From assembly GCA_036501625.1 (NCBI GenBank), contig DASXZY010000042.1:1-64000 (forward strand): a stretch of DNA of 64,000 nucleotides. Direction: 5' to 3'. The stretch is from Palsa-1400 sp036501625 (lineage in GTDB: Bacteria > Verrucomicrobiota > Verrucomicrobiia > Limisphaerales > Palsa-1400). Shown piece after piece: positions 31,164 through 39,819 of this stretch (positions within the stretch are counted from its first letter, which is position 1; the number at the start of each line of letters is the position of its first letter). The notes below the pieces were generated by a model. That model saw only the letters and a list, made by a program, of their open reading frames with translations, ran no database searches and was not told the DNA's origin. The position numbers and the translations under genes are program-made.

Positions 31164-32179
31164 AATCGGCCTTCACATTGTGGCTCGTTCTGCTGGGCCA
31201 GGCCGCCCTCGCGCAAACGCTTGAGGATTTCCCTCAATTGCCGCGGTCCCGTTATCACAGCGGCCAGGATGTGCTCAACGCCTTCAAGCCCGTCTCCGCC
31301 CGGTTGCGCGATTCCGTGGTCGAGTTGAACGTGGGCGAAGACCCAGTGGCGCTGGGCGCCGTCGTAGATGCCAGCGGACTCGTCCTGACCAAAGCCAGCG
31401 AACTGAAATCCGGCAAACTGACTTGCTGGCTGGCCTCGGGCAAGGAAGTGGACGCCAAATTGCTGGCCGCCGATGAGGACAACGATGTGGCGCTGGTCCG
31501 CGTCCAAGCCGCGGGCCTCAAACCCATAGAGTGGGCCGCCAAACAATTGGTGGAAGGGCAATGGGCCGTCACGCCCGGCCTGTCCGACACGCCGCAGGCG
31601 GTCGGGATCATCAGCGCGCTGACCCACACCATCCGGGCCCAGCGAGCGTTCATTGGCATCCGCTGGGACACGTTCTCGGCGCGCCCCGTTGTCTCGCAAG
31701 TCGAGCCCGGATTTGGCGCGGAAAAGGCCGGCGTCAAGCCAGGCGACCTCATCGTGGCTGTCGATCATACAAACGTCACCAATGCGTCCGAGGTGGCCGA
31801 TATTTTGGGGGAATTCCACGACGGGCAAACGGTGCAAATCCGTTTCAAACGCAAGGAAGAAGTATTTGACGCAAGGATCGAATTGATGCTGGCCAAGCCG
31901 GGGACGCTCTTCGCCTCCGACGGTCCCGAAGACAGCCTTCGCGGCGACGTCAGCGCGCGCAACGGGCAGTTTGAGGAAGCCATCGAACACGACACGGTGA
32001 TCGAGCCGTGGCAATGCGGCGGGCCGCTGGTCAACCTGGACGGGCAAGTCATCGGGCTGAACATCGCCCGGGCCAGCCGCTTCGCCACCTACGCCTTGCC
32101 CGCTCCGCTGGCGCGAAAAATCCTGGCCAAGCTCAAATCCCAAACCCAACAACCCTCTCCGCCAACCGATGCCCGATGA
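31160..32179 (+). CDS. HtrA-like pseudoprotease with PDZ inserted in the protease fold
   Basis: 339 residues with a signal peptide (SAFTLWLVLLGQAALA). Residues about 35-135 resemble the first half of an HtrA trypsin domain, but the catalytic histidine motif reads LVLTKASEL instead of xTAGHV. The aspartate region DEDNDVALVRV is kept. A PDZ domain (about 155-235: SQVEPGFGAEKAGVKPGDLIVAVD) then interrupts, and the second half of the protease fold follows it: HDTVIEPWQCGGPLVNLDGQ, where the serine is replaced by cysteine. I infer a catalytically dead or altered binding protein partnering the upstream protease. Its end overlaps the sensor kinase gene by 11 bases. Confidence 0.82.
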   Translation: MKSAFTLWLVLLGQAALAQTLEDFPQLPRSRYHSGQDVLNAFKPVSARLRDSVVELNVGEDPVALGAVVDASGLVLTKASELKSGKLTCWLASGKEVDAKLLAADEDNDVALVRVQAAGLKPIEWAAKQLVEGQWAVTPGLSDTPQAVGIISALTHTIRAQRAFIGIRWDTFSARPVVSQVEPGFGAEKAGVKPGDLIVAVDHTNVTNASEVADILGEFHDGQTVQIRFKRKEEVFDARIELMLAKPGTLFASDGPEDSLRGDVSARNGQFEEAIEHDTVIEPWQCGGPLVNLDGQVIGLNIARASRFATYALPAPLARKILAKLKSQTQQPSPPTDAR

Positions 32180-33896
32180 CGCGGCCAGCCTGAAGGCAGC
32201 CCATGACCGGCTCAAGCTGCTTTACCAAGTCAGCAACGTCATCCATTCGACACTTGACCCGCAGCAAGCCCTGCAATTGATTCTGCAAGAAGCGGTGCGT
32301 GTAATGCGCGCCTCCAGCGGCTCCCTGGCTCTCATCAACCCCAACAACGGCCTCTTGGAAATCCACGCCTCGGCCGGTTTGCCGCCCAACGCGCCGGAGT
32401 TGAAATTGCGCGTCGGCCAGGGCGTGACGGGCTGGGTCGCCCGGATGGGCAAACCCGCGCGCGTCGGCGACGTCCGGCAAGATGCCCGCTACGTCATGCT
32501 GAATCGGGAAGTGCTTTCCGAACTGGCCGTGCCGCTCGAAGTGATGGGAGAAATCAAAGGCGTGATCAACGTGGATTCCCGCGATGCCGAGGCGTTCAGC
32601 CAGGAAGACCAGGAATTGCTGGAAGAACTGGCGGCGCAAGCAGCCAAGGTCATTCAAAACACATGGCTCTTTGAGCAATCGCGCCTCAAGGCCCGGCTGC
32701 TGGAGACGCTGGTCAGCGTCAGCCGTTCCATCAATTCCGCTCTGCACGTCGATGAAGCGCTCCAGCTCATCACGCGCGAAGCGTGCGCGCTGATGGGAGC
32801 GCGCATGTGCTCGCTCTTGATGCTTGACGCCACCGGCGAATGGCTTGACCTTCGGGCCTCCTACGGCGCGGGGCCGTCTTATCTTGACAAGCCGCCCTTG
32901 AGAGTGGACGAGAGTTTCATGGGCGTGGTGGTGCGCCGCCGGAAACCGATGCAACTGGAGAACGTGCAAGCGTCCGCGCTTTACCAAAACGTGGAGATGG
33001 CCCAGCGCGAAGGATTGGTTTCGCTGTTGAGCGCGCCGTTAATTTTTGGCGGGCAAACGATTGGCACCCTCAACGTTTATGCGGGCGAGCCGCGCAGCTT
33101 TTCCAACGAGGAATTTCACATCATCACGGCCCTGACGGAACTGTCCGCCATCGCCATTGAAAAGGCGCGCCTCTACGAGCGGGTGGTTGACGTCGAGGAG
33201 CAATTGCGTCAAAACGAAAAACTTTCCGCCCTCGGCCTGCTGGCGGCGGAGGTCGCGCATGAAATCCGCAATCCGCTCACGGTCATGAAGATGCTCTACC
33301 ATTCGTTGAGCCTGGAGTTCTCGCCGGGCGATCCGCGGGTGCGGGACGACATCATCCTGCGCGAGAAAATGGACCACCTGAACAAAATCGTGGAGCAAAT
33401 CCTGGACTTCGCGCGCAGTTCCGAGCCGAAGATGCGCAAGACCAATCTCAATCTATTAGTGAACGACCTGGCCCTGCTCATCCGGCACAAATTGCACAAC
33501 CAGCAGATTGAGTTTGTCCGCCGGCTGGCGCCGGCCTTGCCGGAGGTGATGGCGGATGGCACGCAATTGTCTCAGGCCTTTTTAAACTTGACCCTCAACG
33601 CGGTCGAGGCCATGCCCCAAGGCGGCAAGTTCACGATTTCGACCCGCGCCGTCACGCTGCCGCGGCGGGGAGGGCAGCCGTCGCACGTACTGATAGAATT
33701 CCGCGACACCGGCCACGGCATGACCAAAGAGCAGCGCGGACGATGCTTCTCATCGTTATTGAGTTCGACGAAGGAGTCAGGAACCGGCCTGGGCTTGGCC
33801 ATCGTTGGCCGGGTGGTGGAAACTCACCGCGGGAAACTGCGCATCTGGTCGCGTCCCGGGCTGGGAACGGCCTTCACGATTACCCTGCCGGTATAA
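32169..33896 (+). CDS. Soluble GAF-GAF histidine kinase
   Basis: 575 residues without signal peptide or membrane helix. Two GAF sensory domains (about 20-165 and 180-330; GVTGWVARMGKPARVGDVRQD, and SLLSAPLIFGGQTIGTLNVY), then HisKA with the phospho-accepting histidine in AAEVAHEIRNPL (about 362), and a HATPase domain with N-box FLNLTLNAVEAMPQGG, G1 RDTGHGMT and G2 GTGLGLAIV (about 450-575). It phosphorylates itself in response to a ligand bound by the GAF domains and passes phosphate to a response regulator, which is not adjacent. It overlaps the pseudoprotease gene by 11 bases, implying that kinase and envelope proteases form one transcript and perhaps a stress pathway. Confidence 0.9.
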   Translation: MPDDAASLKAAHDRLKLLYQVSNVIHSTLDPQQALQLILQEAVRVMRASSGSLALINPNNGLLEIHASAGLPPNAPELKLRVGQGVTGWVARMGKPARVGDVRQDARYVMLNREVLSELAVPLEVMGEIKGVINVDSRDAEAFSQEDQELLEELAAQAAKVIQNTWLFEQSRLKARLLETLVSVSRSINSALHVDEALQLITREACALMGARMCSLLMLDATGEWLDLRASYGAGPSYLDKPPLRVDESFMGVVVRRRKPMQLENVQASALYQNVEMAQREGLVSLLSAPLIFGGQTIGTLNVYAGEPRSFSNEEFHIITALTELSAIAIEKARLYERVVDVEEQLRQNEKLSALGLLAAEVAHEIRNPLTVMKMLYHSLSLEFSPGDPRVRDDIILREKMDHLNKIVEQILDFARSSEPKMRKTNLNLLVNDLALLIRHKLHNQQIEFVRRLAPALPEVMADGTQLSQAFLNLTLNAVEAMPQGGKFTISTRAVTLPRRGGQPSHVLIEFRDTGHGMTKEQRGRCFSSLLSSTKESGTGLGLAIVGRVVETHRGKLRIWSRPGLGTAFTITLPV

Positions 33897-33909
33897 ACTC
33901 CAGTTCCGC

Positions 33910-34377
33910 TCAGGGAGGACTTGCGAAGGAAACGGGGAGCGGGCGGTATTGGGCGCCGGGGGCGAAGAGCGAAGGCAGGCTCGGAGCAGGGTTGCTCGCG
34001 CTTTCGTTGCCTATCCAACTGGCGACATGAAGCGGTTGGGACAAATTGTAACCGGCCGTCATGGCCTCCTCAGGAGCGGCCGAGCGCCAGCCGTTTTTGG
34101 GCGCCTGGGCGAATCCCAGCGGCTGCGTTCTGACGGAATAAAACACGCTGACAGTCAGCGCGCTCAGAGCGGCCATGGCAAAGCCCACGGCAAAAGCCGG
34201 GCGAAAAATAAACTGCCCCTGGAACTTCTCCCAAAAACTCGGCTCGCCTTCGCCACACTCGATGCGGGACATGATGCGGTTCGGCAGGCGGTCGAAATAA
34301 CCGGGCGGCGGCTGCTCGTGCCGCTTGAGGGCCATCAATTTCAGCAATGCATCAAAATCTTCAGGCACTGGGTTCAT
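33910..34377 (-). CDS. Membrane protein paired with the ECF sigma factor (putative anti-sigma)
   Basis: 155 residues starting at 34377 (MNPVPEDFDALLKLMALKRHEQ). The N-terminal 50 residues contain ALKRHEQPPPGYFDRLP, a pattern I recall from verrucomicrobial proteins encoded beside sigma factors. One membrane segment lies at about 62-82 (FAVGFAMAALSALTVSVFY); the C-terminal 70 residues are outside and look disordered. It lacks the zinc HxxxCxxC motif of ZAS anti-sigma factors, so that role is inferred from position: it begins 11 bases after the sigma gene. Confidence 0.68.
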   Translation of the reverse strand: MNPVPEDFDALLKLMALKRHEQPPPGYFDRLPNRIMSRIECGEGEPSFWEKFQGQFIFRPAFAVGFAMAALSALTVSVFYSVRTQPLGFAQAPKNGWRSAAPEEAMTAGYNLSQPLHVASWIGNESASNPAPSLPSLFAPGAQYRPLPVSFASPP

Positions 34378-34388
34378 ACTGGCGTTTG

Positions 34389-35066
34389 CTACTTCAAATA
34401 ATCTGACAAATGGGCCTGCAATTGCTGCCTGGCATAAAAGAGGCGCGACCGCACGGTGCCGACATTGCAATCCATGATCTTGCCAATCTCCTCGTGGGAA
34501 AGCCCCTGAATATCGTGCAATGTCACAACCATTCTGTGGTGTTCTGACAGCTTTAACAGGGCCCCGTTCAATTTCTCCTGCAACTCGCTCAGGTTCAGGT
34601 CTCTGCGGGGAGTCCGCTCGGAAACGAGCGCGACGAGGTCCGGGTCGTTTTCCGCGTTGAAATCGACGTCGTTGAGGCTCATCTGCGTCCGGTTCTTGCG
34701 CTGCTTGAGAAAGTTGATCGTCTTGTTGACGGCGATGCGGTAAATCCAAGTGTAAAAACTCGAATCACCCTTGAAGGATTTAAGCACCCGGTAAGCCTTG
34801 ATGAACGTCTCCTGCGTCAGGTCGTTGGCGTCCTCGTGGTTGGACGTCATGTGATAGACAGTGGCGTAGATGCGCTGCTGATACCGGCGCACCAAGGTGT
34901 CGTAAGCGCGCATGTCCTCATTCTGCGCGCCGCGCACCAAGACCAGGTCCTCAACATCCTCCAACTCGACTGCCTCCTGTCGGTCCGCCCTCGGCAGGGC
35001 TGTTGATTTTGTCAGTTCAGCTTTCGTATGAAATATGGCCTTCCACAAAGGAAAAGCGCTGATCAT
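34389..35066 (-). CDS. ECF-type RNA polymerase sigma factor (RpoE-like)
   Basis: 225 residues. After an N-terminal extension of about 40 residues comes region 2 (YDTLVRRYQQRIYATVYHMT, EDANDLTQETFIKAYR, FYTWIYRIAVNKTINFLKQRK) and region 4 (KLSEHHRMVVTLHDIQGLSHEEIGKIMD, VGTVRSRLFYARQQL), the two-domain ECF layout. It directs RNA polymerase to a dedicated set of promoters. Its ATG overlaps the stop of the prenyl synthase gene (TAATG), so the sigma factor is translated from the same transcript as an isoprenoid enzyme, an unusual coupling that may tie its level to quinone or carrier-lipid synthesis. Confidence 0.92.
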   Translation of the reverse strand: MISAFPLWKAIFHTKAELTKSTALPRADRQEAVELEDVEDLVLVRGAQNEDMRAYDTLVRRYQQRIYATVYHMTSNHEDANDLTQETFIKAYRVLKSFKGDSSFYTWIYRIAVNKTINFLKQRKNRTQMSLNDVDFNAENDPDLVALVSERTPRRDLNLSELQEKLNGALLKLSEHHRMVVTLHDIQGLSHEEIGKIMDCNVGTVRSRLFYARQQLQAHLSDYLK

Positions 35067-36148
35067 TAATATACAACCCCTAAAGCCTCGGTTTGTTCCG
35101 CCAGAAATTCAGTCAGCCCAGCCAGGCCCGCGCGTCCTTCTCCCGGAGGAAGAGGCATCAACGCTTCGCGCGCGGCGACCAGATATTGCTGGATGACCGA
35201 ACGTGATTCGGCAAAGGCCTCATATTTGGCCATCAGTTCGACTGCGCCCGCCAAGAAGGCAGGCTCCCAATTGGCCAGCCAGCGCCGCAGACAATCCTGG
35301 TCTTCCGCGCTGGCGCGATCCCGCACAATGAGAATGGGGAGCGTCATTTTCCCTTTGGCCAAATCAGCGCCCAAAGTCTTGCCGGCCATTGCCTCCGAAC
35401 CCAGCACGTCTAGGCAATCGTCGTATAACTGGTAGGCGGTCCCAAGGGCCAGGCCATACTTGCGCAGGCAGCTCCGCCGCGCCTCAGAAGTCTCGCTGAC
35501 GTATCCGCCCAAATCGCATGACAGGGCGAACAATTCCCCCGTCTTCATGGCCAGCATTTTGAAATAATGACCGCGCGAAACATCGAAGTCCCCGCGCGAC
35601 CGGCTTTGCAAAATCTCGCCCGCGCAAACGGTGTTGGCGGCGCTGGCGGCGGCCCGGCAAACTTCGGGCGTCGGGAAGCTGGCCGCCATTTTGAGGGCGT
35701 GGGCGAAGAGGCAGTCTCCCAGCAACACGGAAGTCTCATTGCCCCAATTGGCCGCCAGCGTCAGGCGGCCGCGCCGCAATTGCGCCTCGTCAATAATATC
35801 GTCATGCACCAGCGTGGCCAGATGGATCATCTCCACGATGACGGCGGCGGTCCAATGCCCCTCGCGGAGCGCGCCGACGGTCTTGCCGCTGAGGGAAACG
35901 AGCATGGGGCGCAATTGTTTTCCCTGAGCCGTGAGAGCGTATTGGGCCATCGCGGCGATTTGCGGCTCAAAGCCATCCGTCTGCGCGGCCAATTGCCGGG
36001 CCACTCCTTGCAAAAAAGGCTCCACCGCATCGGCGATCTGTTTCCATCCGGTGCCTTGCGGCATTGACGGCGCGATGCGGTCAGCAACCCGACTGGTTTC
36101 AGCGACCAACATGTGTTTGAAGTTAAGAGCATAACCACCGTGAAGCAA
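35066..36148 (-). CDS. ispB: Polyprenyl diphosphate synthase (octaprenyl/heptaprenyl type)
   Basis: 360 residues as drawn; the ATG at 36112 (MLVAETSRVADR) is an alternative that fits the usual family start. Trans-prenyl synthase fold: GKQLRPML, first aspartate-rich motif LVHDDIIDEAQLRRG (about residue 118), CAGEILQ, YFKMLAMKTGELFAL, second motif YQLYDDCLDVLG (about 243), and KGKMTLPILI. It builds long all-trans prenyl chains for the quinone side chain from FPP and IPP. The small residue pattern before the first DDxxD (ALATLV type) fits a long-chain product. Followed by, and overlapping, the sigma factor. Confidence 0.85.
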   Translation of the reverse strand: MLHGGYALNFKHMLVAETSRVADRIAPSMPQGTGWKQIADAVEPFLQGVARQLAAQTDGFEPQIAAMAQYALTAQGKQLRPMLVSLSGKTVGALREGHWTAAVIVEMIHLATLVHDDIIDEAQLRRGRLTLAANWGNETSVLLGDCLFAHALKMAASFPTPEVCRAAASAANTVCAGEILQSRSRGDFDVSRGHYFKMLAMKTGELFALSCDLGGYVSETSEARRSCLRKYGLALGTAYQLYDDCLDVLGSEAMAGKTLGADLAKGKMTLPILIVRDRASAEDQDCLRRWLANWEPAFLAGAVELMAKYEAFAESRSVIQQYLVAAREALMPLPPGEGRAGLAGLTEFLAEQTEALGVVY

Positions 36149-36222
36149 GTGAAACTTGACATCGCGCCGCCCTGCCGCTGCGCTTGACGGCTAGTTTGGC
36201 ATCCATTACGTTGCCCTCGCTT

Positions 36223-36858
36223 ATGCAAAACTTTTTAGTGCCCATGGTCGTGGAACAAACCGGACGCGGCGAACGCGGCTACGACATTTATTCGCGCCTG
36301 CTGGTGGACCGCATCGTTTTCCTCGGGACACCCGTGGATGACATGGTCGCCAATTTGATCATCGCCCAGTTGCTGTTTCTCCAAATGGCCGACCCCAAAA
36401 AGGACATCCATCTTTACATCAATTCGCCGGGCGGCAGCGTCACGGCCGGACTGGCCATCTACGACACCATGCAGTTCCTGACCTGCGACGTGAACACCTA
36501 TTGCATCGGCCAGGCTGCCAGCATGGGCGCCGTTCTTTTGTGCGGCGGCACCAAGGGAAAGCGCTATTCCCTGCCCAACGCCAACATCATGATCCACCAA
36601 ATCCTCGGCGGCGCGGAAGGCCAGGCGACAGACGTGGAAATCCGGGTCAAGTACATGCTCAAATTGAAGCACCGCCTGAACTCCATCATTTCCAAGCATA
36701 CCGGCCGCGCTTTCGACCAGGTGGAGAAGGATTGCGACCGGGACAATTTCATGACCGCCGATGAAGCCAAAGCTTACGGCCTGGTGGATGAAGTGGTGCA
36801 GTCGCGCAAACAAATTCCGGGTTTGACGGATCACAAACCTGACGATAAGATACCGTAG
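36223..36858 (+). CDS. clpP: ATP-dependent Clp protease proteolytic subunit
   Basis: About 211 residues from ATG 36223; an in-frame TTG at 36184 would add 13 unconserved residues. The sequence is full-length ClpP: LVPMVVEQTGRGERGYDIYSRLL at the start, YINSPGGSVTAGLAIYDTM, catalytic serine in GQAASMGAVLL, histidine in ANIMIHQ, and aspartate in EKDCDRDNFM. Fourteen subunits form the degradation chamber fed by ClpX, encoded eight bases after its stop. Divergent from ispB, with which it shares a short intergenic region. Confidence 0.95.
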   Translation: MQNFLVPMVVEQTGRGERGYDIYSRLLVDRIVFLGTPVDDMVANLIIAQLLFLQMADPKKDIHLYINSPGGSVTAGLAIYDTMQFLTCDVNTYCIGQAASMGAVLLCGGTKGKRYSLPNANIMIHQILGGAEGQATDVEIRVKYMLKLKHRLNSIISKHTGRAFDQVEKDCDRDNFMTADEAKAYGLVDEVVQSRKQIPGLTDHKPDDKIP

Positions 36859-36866
36859 TCTCAAAC

Positions 36867-38147
36867 ATGGCGCGCCCGACCAACATAACGCTTTGCAGCT
36901 TCTGCGGGAAATCCCACGCGGATGTGAAAAAGCTAATCGCAGGCCCTGGGGTGTTTATATGCGACAACTGCATCAACTTGTGCAAGAGCGTCCTGGACAA
37001 GGAGCTGTCAGCCGAATCGAAACGGACCGGGGCTAAATTCGCCGTTCCAAAGCCAGGGGAAATCAAGCAGCACCTCGACCTGCATTGCGTCGGCCAGCAC
37101 CACGCGAAGAAGACCTTGGCTGTGGCCGTTCACAATCATTTCAAACGCCTTCTCCAGGAACCGGTTCGCGCTTCCGGCGAGGAATCCACAAGCCCGCATG
37201 ACGATGTGGAAATCGAGAAGAGCAACATTCTGCTGATCGGCCCGACCGGTTCCGGCAAGACGCTTTTGGCCCGCACGCTGGCCCGCATTCTGGACGTGCC
37301 CTTCGCCATCGCGGACGCGACGACTTTGACGGAGGCGGGCTACGTGGGCGAGGACGTGGAGAACATCATTTTGCGCCTGCTGCAAAACGCCGACTACGAT
37401 GTCAAGCGGGCGCAGGTCGGAATCGTTTATATTGACGAGATCGACAAGATCGCGCGCAAGACCGAGAACGTCTCCATTACGCGGGACGTGTCGGGCGAAG
37501 GCGTGCAACAGGCTCTGTTGAAAATCCTGGAAGGGACGATCTGCAACGTGCCGCCGCAGGGCGGGCGCAAACATCCCCAGCAGGAATATATCCGGGTGGA
37601 TACCAGCGGCATTTTGTTTGTCTGCGGAGGCGCTTTCATCGGATTGGAAAAGATCATCCAGCGCCGGCTGGGCAACCGCGTGATGGGTTTTGCGGCCGTC
37701 GAGCAAGGCGCCCGCACGACTTCCATCAATCGCGACAAAGTGCTGGCCATGGTGGAACCGGAGGATTTGATTTCCTTCGGCTTCATTCCCGAATTTGTTG
37801 GGCGGCTGCCGATGACGACCGCGCTGGAGGAACTGACCGAAGACCAGTTGGTTTCGATTTTGTCCGACACGCGCAACGCGCTGACCAAGCAATATCAAAA
37901 GCTGCTCTTCATGGAAGGGATCGAACTGGCTTTCACGCCCGACGCGCTGCGCGAACTGGCCGCGCAGGCGATCAAGAAAGGCACCGGCGCGCGCGCGTTG
38001 CGCAGCTTGCTGGAGAAATTGATGCTGGACGTCATGTACGACGCGCCAACCAGCGAGGACATCGCCAGCGTCACCATCACACGGCCCGCGGTGCTCGGCG
38101 AAGCGAAGCCCGTGCTGCGGCGCAAGACCGATCAGGCAGCCGCCTAA
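36867..38147 (+). CDS. clpX: ATP-dependent Clp protease unfoldase subunit ClpX
   Basis: 426 residues. N-terminal zinc-binding domain with two CxxC pairs (CSFCGK, CDNCINLC), then AAA+ core: Walker A GPTGSGKTLLARTLA (about residue 127), Walker B IVYIDEIDKIAR, sensor and pore segments (GYVGEDVEN as pore-1), RKHPQQEYIRVDTSGILFVCGG, and the C-terminal small domain with GTGARALRSLLEKLM. It recognises and unfolds substrates for ClpP. Gene order clpP-clpX with eight bases between them is the standard operon. Confidence 0.96.
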   Translation: MARPTNITLCSFCGKSHADVKKLIAGPGVFICDNCINLCKSVLDKELSAESKRTGAKFAVPKPGEIKQHLDLHCVGQHHAKKTLAVAVHNHFKRLLQEPVRASGEESTSPHDDVEIEKSNILLIGPTGSGKTLLARTLARILDVPFAIADATTLTEAGYVGEDVENIILRLLQNADYDVKRAQVGIVYIDEIDKIARKTENVSITRDVSGEGVQQALLKILEGTICNVPPQGGRKHPQQEYIRVDTSGILFVCGGAFIGLEKIIQRRLGNRVMGFAAVEQGARTTSINRDKVLAMVEPEDLISFGFIPEFVGRLPMTTALEELTEDQLVSILSDTRNALTKQYQKLLFMEGIELAFTPDALRELAAQAIKKGTGARALRSLLEKLMLDVMYDAPTSEDIASVTITRPAVLGEAKPVLRRKTDQAAA

Positions 38148-38184
38148 TTCACGAGCGGTCCCTCCGGCAGAGCCGCACTATCCC

Positions 38185-39363
38185 GTGGACTTGAACCCGC
38201 AAAGATTCATCGCCCGCCATGTCAGCGCCGTCCCGCGCTCCGGCATCCGCGATTTTTTTGACATCGTCCAGGGGATGAAGGACGTGATCTCGCTGGGCGT
38301 GGGCGAGCCGGATTTCGTCACACCCTGGCATATCCGGGAAGCGGCCATTTACGCGCTGGAACGGGGGCGGACTTCCTACACTTCAAATTTGGGCCTGCTC
38401 AAACTGCGAGAAGCCGTATCGCGAAACGTCGAGAAGAACTTTCAGGTTTCTTACAATCCGAAAACGGAAATCCTCGTCACGGTCGGTGTCAGCGAGGCGA
38501 TGGACATCGCATTCCGCGCCGTGCTCAATCCGGGCGACGAGGTCATTTATCACCAGCCGTGTTACGTCAGTTACGCGCCCGGCATCGTGATGGCAGGCGG
38601 CGTGCCGGTGGCGGTGCCTTGCCGGGCGGAAGACGGGTTTTCCGTGACGGCCGAGGCGATCGAACGCGCAGCGACGCCGCGCAGCAAGTTGCTGGTCTTG
38701 AACTTTCCCACCAATCCAACAGGCGGAACCATGGAGCGGAAGGAATTGGAGAAGATCGCCGAAGTGGCGCGGCGGCGGGACCTGCTGGTGTTGAGCGACG
38801 AGATTTACTCGGAACTGACCTTCGAAGGCGAACATGCCAGCATCGCGTCGCTGCCGGGGATGAAAGCGCGCGCCATTTTCCTGCACGGGTTTTCCAAGGC
38901 CTACGCGATGACCGGCTTTCGCATCGGCTACGCGTGCGGCCCGGCGGAAGTGATTGAGGCCATGATGCGCATTCACCAGTACTCGATGCTCTGCGCCAGC
39001 ATCATCAGCCAGGAAGCCGCCATCGAGGCGCTCGAACACGGCGAGCCCGACACGGCCGAAATGCGCGAGCACTACCGCGCGCGCCGCAATTTCCTGGTGC
39101 GCGCCCTCAATGACATGGGCCTGCCTTGCCGGCTGCCGCGCGGCTCATTTTACGCCTTTCCAAACATCACTTCAACGGGGCTGGATTCGAAGCAGTTCGC
39201 GCTGAAATTGCTGGAGCAGGAAAAGGTCGCGTGCGTTCCGGGCGGCGCCTTCGGGCCGGATGGCGAAGGGTTCGTGCGCTGCTGTTTCGCCACCGCCTTC
39301 GACCAGGTTGAAGAGGCGGCTCGACGCATGGAACGGTTTGCGGCTAGAATGCGTTCATTATGA
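38185..39363 (+). CDS. Class I/II aminotransferase
   Basis: 392 residues from a GTG at 38185. Fold-type I PLP enzyme: GVGEPDFVTPWHIREA at the start, SYTSNLGLLKLREAV, VTVGVSEAMDIAFRA, NFPTNPTGGTMERKELEKIA, then the PLP lysine in LHGFSKAYAMTGFRIGYACG (about residue 236), and a C-terminal arginine region (GEGFVRCCFAT). It belongs to the AspC/PatA-like group of aspartate or aromatic aminotransferases; the substrate cannot be fixed from motifs. It lies 37 bases after clpX and overlaps the rpiB start by four bases, so it may be in one transcript with both. Confidence 0.88.
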   Translation: MDLNPQRFIARHVSAVPRSGIRDFFDIVQGMKDVISLGVGEPDFVTPWHIREAAIYALERGRTSYTSNLGLLKLREAVSRNVEKNFQVSYNPKTEILVTVGVSEAMDIAFRAVLNPGDEVIYHQPCYVSYAPGIVMAGGVPVAVPCRAEDGFSVTAEAIERAATPRSKLLVLNFPTNPTGGTMERKELEKIAEVARRRDLLVLSDEIYSELTFEGEHASIASLPGMKARAIFLHGFSKAYAMTGFRIGYACGPAEVIEAMMRIHQYSMLCASIISQEAAIEALEHGEPDTAEMREHYRARRNFLVRALNDMGLPCRLPRGSFYAFPNITSTGLDSKQFALKLLEQEKVACVPGGAFGPDGEGFVRCCFATAFDQVEEAARRMERFAARMRSL

Positions 39364-39809
39364 AGATTGGCATTGGCTCCGATCACGCGGGGTTCGAATA
39401 CAAGGAGCGAATCAAGCAAATGCTCATTGAGATGGGCCACGAGCCGCGCGACTTCGGCACGAACAGCGCGGAATCGGTCGATTATCCTGATTTCATCCGG
39501 CCCGTCGCGGAGGCGGTGGCCAAAGGCGAACTGGAACGCGGCATCGTGCTGGGCGGGTCGGGCAACGGCGAGGCCATTACGGCCAACCGGGTGCGGGGCG
39601 TGCGTTGCGCGCTGTGCTGGAACCTGGAAAGCGCGCGTCTTGGCCGCGAGCATAATGATGCCAATGTTTTGTCGCTGGGACAGCGCATGATTCCGGCGCC
39701 GCTGGCCTTGGAAATCGTCCGCATTTTCCTGGCCGCGCCCTTCGCGGGCGGGCGCCACTTGCGGCGCATCCGCCTCATCGATGCGGGCTGGAACCCATCC
39801 CCTGTTTAG
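39360..39809 (+). CDS. rpiB: Ribose-5-phosphate isomerase B
   Basis: 149 residues with the RpiB/LacAB pattern: MKIGIGSDHAGFEYKERI, VDYPDFIRPVAEAVA, GIVLGGSGNGEAITANRVRG and REHNDANVLSLGQRMI. The active-site loop reads GGSGNGE, as in actinobacterial-type enzymes, not the CGTGIG of E. coli RpiB, so the general base is probably a glutamate. It interconverts ribose-5-phosphate and ribulose-5-phosphate in the pentose phosphate pathway. Coupled by ATGA overlap to the aminotransferase. Confidence 0.92.
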   Translation: MKIGIGSDHAGFEYKERIKQMLIEMGHEPRDFGTNSAESVDYPDFIRPVAEAVAKGELERGIVLGGSGNGEAITANRVRGVRCALCWNLESARLGREHNDANVLSLGQRMIPAPLALEIVRIFLAAPFAGGRHLRRIRLIDAGWNPSPV

Positions 39810-39819
39810 GAGATGCGTC

